Shown here: piece by piece, positions 1-6,119 of the stretch | Numbering within the stretch: the stretch's first letter is position 1 | How the letters are laid out: each line of letters opens with the position of its first letter | Source of the DNA: CAMPJM01 sp964440915 | Lineage (GTDB): Bacteria; Bacteroidota; Bacteroidia; Cytophagales; Cyclobacteriaceae | Assembly: GCA_964440915.1 (NCBI GenBank) | Contig: CAYTTV010000031.1 | Coordinates: forward strand, 1 to 40,963 | Direction: 5' to 3' | Length of the DNA stretch: 40,963 bases | Translations under genes and position numbers: made by a program | The notes under the pieces: generated by a model | The model's input: only the letters and a program-made list of their open reading frames with translations | Databases searched by the model: none | Told to the model about the DNA's origin: nothing

Positions 1-38
1 TCTTTACAGTAGATTTTAATGGTTGCCATCAAAAAGGG

Positions 39-117
39 GGTCTCAAATAGGTCTCATATAGGTCTCGGAAATAAAATCTAAATTTCAAAAAGTGCCTAAA
101 GGTCTCAAATAGGTCTC
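39..117. repeat. 11-bp direct repeat cluster (GGTCTC iterons)
   Basis: Five copies of GGTCTC start at 39, 50, 61, 101 and 112. Within each group the period is exactly 11 bp, with AT-rich spacers (AAATA, ATATA). The 17-mer GGTCTCAAATAGGTCTC occurs twice, at 39-55 and 101-117. Spacing close to one helical turn suggests binding sites for a protein on one face of the DNA, but no binding protein is identifiable here. The cluster lies just beyond the 3' end of tRNA-Arg, a position often used by integrating elements, so an attachment-region role is another possibility. No gene is visible in 1-212. Confidence 0.6.
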
Positions 118-162
118 GAATGACTTCGTCATGTTACTCTAAAGATAGGAAATGAAGGGCAA

Positions 163-202
163 TAAAAAAAGCCTAAAGCCGCATTGTAGCGTTTCTAGGC
201 TT
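163..202 (-). terminator. Rho-independent terminator of tRNA-Arg
   Basis: Read on the minus strand, AAGCCTA (196-202) pairs with TAGGCTT (169-175). Partial inner pairing (CGC/GCG) continues the stem, and the stem is followed by a run of seven T (164-170). It lies 11 bases beyond the tRNA 3' end. Confidence 0.8.
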
Positions 203-212
203 GTTTATCCAG

Positions 213-286
213 TGATCCCGTTTGGATTCGAACCAAAGACCTACTGCTTAGAAGGCAGTTGCTCTATCCAGCTGAGCTACGGGACC
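213..286 (-). tRNA. tRNA-Arg (anticodon UCU)
   Basis: The minus strand folds into a complete 74-nt cloverleaf. The acceptor stem is GGTCCCG/CGGGATC with one G-U pair and discriminator A. A D-arm is present (GCTCAGCTGGATAGAGC). The anticodon stem ACTGC/GCAGT closes the loop CTTCTAA, giving anticodon TCT, which reads AGA/AGG as arginine. The T-arm contains GGTTCGAATCC. CCA is not encoded. A terminator follows and a phylum-type promoter precedes it. Confidence 0.95.
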
Positions 287-311
287 ATCATTGGGTTTCC
301 AAATGTGGTCG

Positions 312-341
312 CAAAAGTAAGTACGAAAATCTTAATTCCAA
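312..341 (-). promoter_or_regulatory. Promoter of tRNA-Arg
   Basis: On the minus strand TTG (339-341) is separated by 19 bp from TACTTTTG (312-319), an exact match to the Bacteroidota -7 consensus TANNTTTG. It ends 25 bp before the tRNA 5' end, which suits a start point a few bases upstream of the mature tRNA. Confidence 0.65.
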
Positions 342-397
342 ACAGAAACCTGCAATATTTCCTCTTTGTATTCCTACTTACATTGACTCCCATGGTT

Positions 398-1165
398 TTA
401 GGTTCCCATCGTACTATGGATAGGCTCTACCTTTATGACAGCATCCAAGTTTAAGGGGCCGTATAGATGGGGATAAGGGGCTTCGTTGGGATATACCGTT
501 TCAAATTTAAGGGCGGGAGCAACTTTCAAGGGGTCAATATGCAGGAGAACCAAATTGACTTGGTCTTTAAAATATCTTTCTTGCACCAAAGGAAGCTGCT
601 CATGCGTGCTCAAATGAATAAAGCCTTCTTGAGACAAGGAAGCAGGAGCGTAATGTTTTGATTTTTGAGCGGAAGTCCACTCTTCCATTGACAAAATATG
701 GTACAGGGCACTTACTTGACGGCTTTTGCCAGCGGGCTGTCGAACATATTCATTTACAAAATCAACAAAAGCATAAAGATTATTGCCCCGGGATTTGATG
801 GGAAAATCATGATGACTTCCCTGAAGTTCAACTGTAAGTACGCTATAACCCTGCCAGCCAAAATACAATAAAAGAAGGTTGAGCAGAAGCCATGATAGTA
901 TGGTCCAAGGGACAAAGAGATTTTTAACAATGGCTATGACACTCAAAGGCGAAAAGATGCCACCCATGATCAATGGAAGCATCATCTTCCTGCGGTTAAT
1001 GGAGAGAAGAGCGATTTCAGCTACCGAATACTGTGTGGTTTTGCCTTTCCGAGTAATGAACAAAGCACTCTCTGTTAATAAACATCGGTTGTTATTGTCA
1101 CTTTCTCGCCCAAAATAATAGACTGCAATTGACTGATGATGATTTGAAGGCATAAGCTCACTCAA
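398..1165 (-). CDS. Membrane-anchored DUF952 fusion protein
   Basis: 255 residues in two parts. Residues 1-150 are a cytosolic N-terminal strand-rich segment with two adjacent hydrophobic stretches (about 61-80 and 85-110), resembling the small membrane DUF6232-like type. Residues about 152-250 are a recognisable DUF952 domain with the hallmark stretches EGFIHLST and HLYGPLNLDAV. DUF952 proteins are usually stand-alone, about 110 residues long and of unknown function, so the fusion is notable. The start overlaps the stop of the upstream 82-residue gene by four bases (ATGA), implying translational coupling. No enzymatic role can be assigned. The DUF952 assignment is strong; the N-terminal family is tentative. 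Confidence 0.85.
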   Translation of the reverse strand: MSELMPSNHHQSIAVYYFGRESDNNNRCLLTESALFITRKGKTTQYSVAEIALLSINRRKMMLPLIMGGIFSPLSVIAIVKNLFVPWTILSWLLLNLLLLYFGWQGYSVLTVELQGSHHDFPIKSRGNNLYAFVDFVNEYVRQPAGKSRQVSALYHILSMEEWTSAQKSKHYAPASLSQEGFIHLSTHEQLPLVQERYFKDQVNLVLLHIDPLKVAPALKFETVYPNEAPYPHLYGPLNLDAVIKVEPIHSTMGT

Positions 1166-1410
1166 TAAAGCGCTTCAAGGGTTTCATAAAAGTCTTGCCG
1201 CATAGCATCGAACCGAATCAAGACTTTATCGATAAATGGTGCCTGAGCAAAAGCGCGAATGTCTTCTACACCTGTAACATCCATCTCGCTTACCTTATAG
1301 GTCTGCTCTAGGACATCTTGTTCAAATTTGATGAGGAACTTCCCGTTCCAACTAAAAATGGTGACCTTGCAGGCGGGGTGGACGATTTCTTCAACGACTC
1401 TCATGGACAA
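1162..1410 (-). CDS. Small conserved-type hypothetical protein
   Basis: 82 residues, no signal peptide and no membrane segment. The composition is that of a small mixed alpha/beta cytosolic protein: alternating hydrophobic strands at the N-terminus (CKVTIFSWNGKFLIKFEQ) and a helical, aromatic C-terminus (FYETLEALY). I do not recognise the family. Its stop overlaps the start of the DUF952 fusion gene by four bases, so the two are very likely co-transcribed and functionally linked. An alternative start two codons in is possible. Confidence 0.75.
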   Translation of the reverse strand: MSMRVVEEIVHPACKVTIFSWNGKFLIKFEQDVLEQTYKVSEMDVTGVEDIRAFAQAPFIDKVLIRFDAMRQDFYETLEALY

Positions 1411-1526
1411 AGATTTTGAAAATAAACAAAGCTGGCTGTCTTATGCAAATATGGACATTTTAAGCCGATAATTAGGCATTAAGAGGTTTCTATTCCATTA
1501 TCTGTCCGGTATCAAAGGCTGTAGCG

Positions 1527-1940
1527 TTATTCCAGCCTCTCTTGATGCTCGTGATGAATTTTCAGTAGGATTTCTTTGGTCAGGGGCTTGGTAATGTAAT
1601 CTACTACGTCCTCATAGCTTTTGGCCTTATTGATGTCTTCTGGATATACTGATGAAGATAACATGTACAGGTTGATTTGGCTTCGTATTGATGAGGGCAT
1701 TTCTTTATACTTTTCCAGAAATTCCCAGCCATTCATCAAGGGCATGTTTATATCCAAGAAAATAACTTTCGGCAGCGGTTCACCAGAAGCGATCTTTTCT
1801 TCTAATAACACCAGTCCTTGCCGACCGCTGGTTACTGTTTCTGCTTTTTCCGAAATTCCTACAGTCTGCACCATTCGGGAAAACAGGAAGTTGTTAACTT
1901 GATCATCATCGATTATTAATATGTTGTAAAATTTTTCCAT
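1527..1940 (-). CDS. Single-domain response regulator (CheY-like)
   Basis: 137 residues forming one receiver domain and nothing else. The acidic pocket is IDDD (about 10-13), the phospho-acceptor is D63 in FLDINMP, the switch Ser/Thr lies in MLSSS (93-97), and the conserved lysine is K118 in TKPLT. With no output domain it must act by protein contact, as stand-alone receivers do in chemotaxis-like or phosphorelay pathways. No histidine kinase gene is nearby, so its partner is encoded elsewhere. Receivers of this type are abundant in Bacteroidota. No phylum-type promoter was found directly upstream. Confidence 0.9.
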   Translation of the reverse strand: MEKFYNILIIDDDQVNNFLFSRMVQTVGISEKAETVTSGRQGLVLLEEKIASGEPLPKVIFLDINMPLMNGWEFLEKYKEMPSSIRSQINLYMLSSSVYPEDINKAKSYEDVVDYITKPLTKEILLKIHHEHQERLE

Positions 1941-2402
1941 GGCTTAATATTGAGAAAGTGCTGGTAAATATCATTTTTGTGATTATATGCCTCATAAGTG
2001 AGAATATTAGCAATGAAAGGGAAAGATCAAACGAATCTGCCTCTTGTTTTGTTTTAATTCGTCGAATTCATTGCATTTGTATGGAGAAAAGCAAAAGAAA
2101 GGAAGTAATCAACCGATCAATGGGAAGCAATTTTCTGACACTTAACGGATTGTAAGTAACAAAAAGTTTTTTTTAATAAAGATATGCTTGAGTACGCTAG
2201 TCCTTATCCTGGAGAGAATGTTATATGGAATGCACAATAATTGAAAATGCTGAAGTAATCTTATATGGTGTAAGAAAAAAAATAAAGCTCAGGAGATGAA
2301 AACAGGGACAGGAATAAAGATTGCTAAAAATTATAATTGTATGCAATACATTTAAACCTGTATATTTGAGATTCTTGAAAAAAAGTGTACCATATAAAGG
2401 TT
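1941..2402. other. AT-rich intergenic region without a visible gene
   Basis: Lies between the response regulator (minus) and the araR promoter (plus). It has A/T runs and weak open frames with poor composition on both strands. I see no RNA gene, no repeat family and no clear terminator. It probably contains the response regulator promoter, which I could not locate. Confidence 0.5.
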
Positions 2403-2430
2403 TTGGTAAAGGTAATAGCTGTTGATTTTG
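2403..2430 (+). promoter_or_regulatory. Probable araR promoter
   Basis: TTG (2403-2405), a 17-bp spacer, then TGATTTTG (2423-2430), which differs from TANNTTTG at one position. The araR start codon is 41 bp further on. The match is slightly imperfect, so this is a candidate only. No copy of the palindrome found before araB is present here. Confidence 0.45.
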
Positions 2431-2471
2431 TTCAATTTTAGCCAAGCTTTCCGAAGAGAGCTAACAAATGT

Positions 2472-3179
2472 ATGAATAAATATTCCGGACAGAAAAGGAT
2501 TCTGGTCGCTGTCGATTGTGTGATTTTTGGGTTTGACGGAGAAGACTACAAAATACTGTTGATTAAAAGGGGCTTTGCGCCCGAGAAAGATAAATGGAGT
2601 CTGATGGGCGGTTTTCTCCAGCACGATGAGAGTTTGGAAGAGGCGGCTAATCGTGTGCTCAAGCAATTGACCGGGCTAGAGGATGTTTATATGGAGCAGT
2701 TATCTGCTTTTGGCAAACCCGAACGAGATCCAGTAGAAAGGACAGTTGTGATAGCTTATTTTGCATTGATCGACATCCAGAAATATGAAAAGCAACTGAG
2801 TGTTGACTATCATCCAGAATGGTTTCCGATAAAGGAAATGCCACAACTCATCTTTGACCATGATGAAATGGTGGAAATGGCCCTGGCACGTTTGCGTTAC
2901 AAAGCGGCTTCCCACCCCATATTATTTAAGCTGCTTCCCGATAAATTTACGATCCCACACCTTCAGGCTTTGTACGAAGGATTGTACGATACTACTTTCG
3001 ACAAACGCAATTTTATTAGGAAGCTCCAATCTACCGGTCTCCTGATCAAACTGAAAGAAAAGGATAAGGAAAACTCTAGAAAAGGTGCTTTTTATTATGC
3101 TTTAGACCAGAGCAAATTTTCCGAGGATTTCCAAGCCTTCCTTAACTTTATTCCCAAGCCCGATAAATTATTGAATTGA
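2472..3179 (+). CDS. araR: Nudix-type transcriptional regulator of arabinose use (AraR)
   Basis: 235 residues. Residues about 8-140 have the Nudix fold, and about 150-235 form a winged-helix-like DNA-binding part, the architecture of the NrtR/AraR family. The Nudix box (G47 to L69) keeps G47, E53 and R61, but the metal-binding glutamates of REUxEE are replaced (V62, Q65, L66). Hydrolysis is therefore not expected and the fold probably serves as an effector sensor. In Bacteroides thetaiotaomicron a Nudix-like AraR regulates arabinose genes. Here the gene sits directly before araB-araD-transporter-araA on the same strand. A palindrome over the araB promoter is the likely operator. L-arabinose as effector is inferred from that family, not visible here. 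Confidence 0.88.
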   Translation: MNKYSGQKRILVAVDCVIFGFDGEDYKILLIKRGFAPEKDKWSLMGGFLQHDESLEEAANRVLKQLTGLEDVYMEQLSAFGKPERDPVERTVVIAYFALIDIQKYEKQLSVDYHPEWFPIKEMPQLIFDHDEMVEMALARLRYKAASHPILFKLLPDKFTIPHLQALYEGLYDTTFDKRNFIRKLQSTGLLIKLKEKDKENSRKGAFYYALDQSKFSEDFQAFLNFIPKPDKLLN

Positions 3180-3210
3180 TGTGTTGATGACCAATGGCCA
3201 TTCAAAAATA

Positions 3211-3254
3211 TTGATCATAAAAAGCAACCAATAGTAGCTGCTTTTTATGATCAA
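3211..3254. terminator. 16-bp perfect inverted repeat after araR
   Basis: TTGATCATAAAAAGCA (3211-3226) and TGCTTTTTATGATCAA (3239-3254) are exact reverse complements around a 12-nt loop. It starts 31 bp after the araR stop. The internal arrangement AAAAAGCA...TGCTTTTT resembles a bidirectional intrinsic terminator, though the stem is AT-rich. Part of the left arm and the loop can instead pair with 3302-3312, so a regulatory RNA structure is an alternative. Confidence 0.6.
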
Positions 3255-3398
3255 AGAGTGATTACATCTGCAATGATATTTGACAACCAAACTGAAGTTG
3301 TCTATTGGTTGCGGTGGGTTTATAAACATCGGATCCTTATATAAAGAAAATGGAAGGATTTCTAAAAAGCTATTGCAAAAAATATGCTCAATAATTTT

Positions 3399-3426
3399 TT
3401 GTTTTAATAATATAAGTGTTAATTTG
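3399..3426 (+). promoter_or_regulatory. Probable araB operon promoter
   Basis: TTG (3399-3401), a 17-bp spacer, then TTAATTTG (3419-3426), one mismatch from TANNTTTG. The end of the -7 box is 27 bp before the GTG start of araB. The -7 box lies entirely inside the 15-bp palindrome at 3416-3430, the arrangement expected for a repressed promoter. Confidence 0.55.
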
Positions 3427-3430
3427 ACAC
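3416..3430. promoter_or_regulatory. Candidate AraR operator palindrome
   Basis: GTGTTAATTTGACAC is a 15-bp palindrome with a central base and only one mismatched pair (positions 5/11): GTGTyAAnTTrACAC. It covers the predicted -7 box of the araB promoter. Assignment to AraR is inference from position and from the neighbouring regulator. I found no second copy before araR, the transporter gene or araA. Confidence 0.5.
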
Positions 3431-3453
3431 CATAGAAAACAATCAATATTACT

Positions 3454-5130
3454 GTGGACAAAGAATTATATGTTATAGGCGTAGATTACGGTAGCGACTC
3501 GGTCCGTTCTGTATTGGTAAATGCCAAAAATGGTAAAGAAATAAGCGCCTCCGTTTTTTACTATCCGCGATGGCAAAAGGAAATGTTTTGCGATGCTTCT
3601 AAAAATCAATTCAGGCAACATCCTTTGGATTACGTAGAAGGCCTGGAAAACACAATTAAAGAATGCTTGGAGCAGGCAGGAGGAGATATTGCAAAATCAG
3701 TAAAAGGAATTGCCATTGATACTACGGGTTCTACTCCCGTGGCGGTAAACAAAGAAGGGGTTCCTTTGGCCCTTTTACCAGGATTTGAAGACAATCCTAA
3801 TGCCATGTTTGTCTTATGGAAAGACCATACATCGGTAAAAGAAGCCGCTGAAATCAATCAACATGCAAACGATTTCCAAACAAATTATTTACAATATGTA
3901 GGAGGGATATACTCATCTGAGTGGTTTTGGGCAAAGTTGCTTCATACACTAAGGGTAGATGAAAAAGTGCGGGACGCCTGCTATTCATGGGTAGAGCATT
4001 GCGATTGGATTCCTTTCTTGCTTACTGGCGGAAAGGATGTGATGGAGATGAAGCGTAGCCGTTGTGCGGCTGGACACAAGGCACTATGGTCAGAAGCTTT
4101 TGGAGGTTTGCCACCTGATGATTTTTTTGCCTCTCTTGATCCTTTGTTGAAAGGATATACAGCCAGGATGTTTAAAGATACCTATACTTCTGATGAGGCT
4201 GCTGGGACAATCAGTAAAGAATGGGCTGAGCGCCTGGGGCTTCCCTCAGATGTGGTGATAGGCGTAGGAGCTTTTGATGCTCACATGGGGGCAGTTGGTG
4301 GTCAAATTGAACCTTACTACCTAAGCAAAGTAATGGGCACTTCCACTTGTGATATGCTCGTGGCTCCCGTAGAAGAAGTAGCGGACACGCTTGTAGGGGG
4401 CATTTGCGGACAAGTTCAGGGGTCTATTATTCCTGGCATGATAGGGATGGAGGCAGGACAGTCCGCTTTTGGGGATACTTATGCATGGTTTCAAAAGATC
4501 ATATTAAATCCAGTGGCGAACTTGCTTCAAACTTCAAAAGTTTTGGATAAAGAAACTGGAAAGAAGCTGATGGATGAATTATCCCAACAACTTATTCCCA
4601 CCTTAAGCCAACAAGCAGAGCAAATCCCTGTAACAGAAGACAGCGAATATGCCGTCGACTGGTTTAATGGACGACGCACCCCAGATGCCAACCAATTGTT
4701 GAAGGGTGCTATAGCAGGCTTGGACCTCGGCACTGATGCTGCTAGGGTGTTCAGAGCCCTGGCAGAGGCTACGTGCTTTGGTGCCAAAAAGATTGTAGAC
4801 AGGTTTGTTGAGCAGGGCATTCCTGTGAAGGGTTTAATAGGCCTCGGAGGCGTGGCAAAGAAGTCACCTTTTATTATGCAGATGATGGCAGACGTTATGC
4901 AAATGCCTATCCGAATCCATAAATCTGAGCAAACCTGCGCCATTGGTGCAGCCATGTTTGCCGCCACTGCATCGGGTCTTTATGATAAAGTGGAAGACGC
5001 AATGGAGGCTATGGGGCAAGGTTTCGATGCCACTTATCACCCTAGCGGAGAGAAGGCAGCGATCTATGCCAAGCGCTATGAACAGTACCTACGTTTTGGA
5101 GAACACATCGAAGGGGAAATCCATCTATAA
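3454..5130 (+). CDS. araB: Ribulokinase
   Basis: 558 residues, the normal length for AraB; an FGGY-family sugar kinase. It phosphorylates L-ribulose with ATP to L-ribulose 5-phosphate (EC 2.7.1.16) in the cytoplasm. Visible marks are the N-terminal phosphate-binding loop VIGVDYGSDSVRS (7-19), the IAIDTTGSTPV segment, GVGAFDAHMG in the middle, and the C-terminal GLGGVAKKSPF and CAIGAAMFAA segments of the ATPase core. The start is GTG at 3454; no Shine-Dalgarno sequence precedes it, as usual in this phylum. araD follows 20 bp later, so this is the first gene of a catabolic operon that AraR probably represses. Confidence 0.95.
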   Translation: MDKELYVIGVDYGSDSVRSVLVNAKNGKEISASVFYYPRWQKEMFCDASKNQFRQHPLDYVEGLENTIKECLEQAGGDIAKSVKGIAIDTTGSTPVAVNKEGVPLALLPGFEDNPNAMFVLWKDHTSVKEAAEINQHANDFQTNYLQYVGGIYSSEWFWAKLLHTLRVDEKVRDACYSWVEHCDWIPFLLTGGKDVMEMKRSRCAAGHKALWSEAFGGLPPDDFFASLDPLLKGYTARMFKDTYTSDEAAGTISKEWAERLGLPSDVVIGVGAFDAHMGAVGGQIEPYYLSKVMGTSTCDMLVAPVEEVADTLVGGICGQVQGSIIPGMIGMEAGQSAFGDTYAWFQKIILNPVANLLQTSKVLDKETGKKLMDELSQQLIPTLSQQAEQIPVTEDSEYAVDWFNGRRTPDANQLLKGAIAGLDLGTDAARVFRALAEATCFGAKKIVDRFVEQGIPVKGLIGLGGVAKKSPFIMQMMADVMQMPIRIHKSEQTCAIGAAMFAATASGLYDKVEDAMEAMGQGFDATYHPSGEKAAIYAKRYEQYLRFGEHIEGEIHL

Positions 5131-5150
5131 TTGAAAATCAGAACCATCTA

Positions 5151-5852
5151 ATGTCTCAATATCTAGAAATAAAAGAAATGGCCTATGAGGCCAATATGCA
5201 GTTGCCAGAATTGGGCCTTGTGCTCTTTACCTTTGGTAATGTAAGTGCAGCCGATAGGGCAAAGGGCGTGTTTGCTATAAAGCCTAGTGGGGTTCCTTAT
5301 GCGTCCCTGACTGTAGACCAAATGGTGATCGTAGATTTTGACGGGAAAACGGTCGAAGGCAAATTAAGGCCATCTTCTGACACCAAAACCCATGCGGTAT
5401 TGTACAAGCATTGGGAAAACATAGGCGGAATCGTGCATACCCATTCCACTTATGCCACATCTTGGGCACAAGCGCAACGAGACATCCCAATTTTCGGCAC
5501 TACACATGCTGACCATAATACTGTGGATATCCCCTGTGCACCACCCATGAGCGACGAGATGATAAAAGGGGATTATGAATATGAAACAGGCTTTCAGATC
5601 ATGGACTGCCTGAAACAAAAGGGAATGTCTTACAAGGAAATTGAAATGATCCTGGTAGGGAATCATGCGCCATTTACTTGGGGAAACACTGCTGCAAAAG
5701 CTGTATATAATAGTGCTGTATTGGAAGAAGTAGCAAAAATGGCCTATCTTACCGAGCAAATCAGGAAAGATGCTCCTCGATTAAAAGACGCCCTCATTAC
5801 CAAGCATTTCGAAAGAAAACATGGGCCGGATTCTTACTATGGTCAGGAGTAG
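5151..5852 (+). CDS. araD: L-ribulose-5-phosphate 4-epimerase
   Basis: 233 residues, a class II aldolase/adducin-family enzyme (EC 5.1.3.4) that converts L-ribulose 5-phosphate to D-xylulose 5-phosphate for the pentose phosphate pathway. Zinc ligands H96, H98 (IVHTHST) and H172 (GNHAPF) and the acidic residue D77 (SSDTKTH) correspond to H95, H97, H171 and D76 of the E. coli enzyme. The substrate-binding segments GNVSAAD (30-36) and KPSGVPY (44-50) are intact. It is 20 bp downstream of araB and co-oriented, hence in the same operon. Confidence 0.96.
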   Translation: MSQYLEIKEMAYEANMQLPELGLVLFTFGNVSAADRAKGVFAIKPSGVPYASLTVDQMVIVDFDGKTVEGKLRPSSDTKTHAVLYKHWENIGGIVHTHSTYATSWAQAQRDIPIFGTTHADHNTVDIPCAPPMSDEMIKGDYEYETGFQIMDCLKQKGMSYKEIEMILVGNHAPFTWGNTAAKAVYNSAVLEEVAKMAYLTEQIRKDAPRLKDALITKHFERKHGPDSYYGQE

Positions 5853-6119
5853 GGTTGAGATAGAAGTGTAAAGATTGAAGTTAAAAGGTAAAGCATCCGT
5901 CGCAGGATTTTTGGCCCTTAGAAGGAGGAGAAGGGTGGCCAGAGTTGAGGACTTACATTGCATCAACCTTAGTGCATAGATCGCAAATGAAATTAACAGC
6001 AAAAGCTTTCTTCAAGCGAGACAGTATTCTGGAGTATAAATTTTAGCTAACAATACAATCAAAAATCAAAACTATTTTACGCACATGAACAGAGTTTTCA
6101 CCTCAAATTTGGATAATAT

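Noticed and set aside
39..117. CRISPR array
   Set aside because: Repeat units are only 6-11 bp with 5-bp spacers and no cas genes are nearby.
152..454. 100-codon plus-strand frame
   Set aside because: It passes through the terminator and antisense to tRNA-Arg.
2221..2666. Minus-strand frames upstream of and overlapping araR
   Set aside because: AT-rich and Phe/Ser/Leu-heavy chance frames; the longer one overlaps the start of araR on the other strand.
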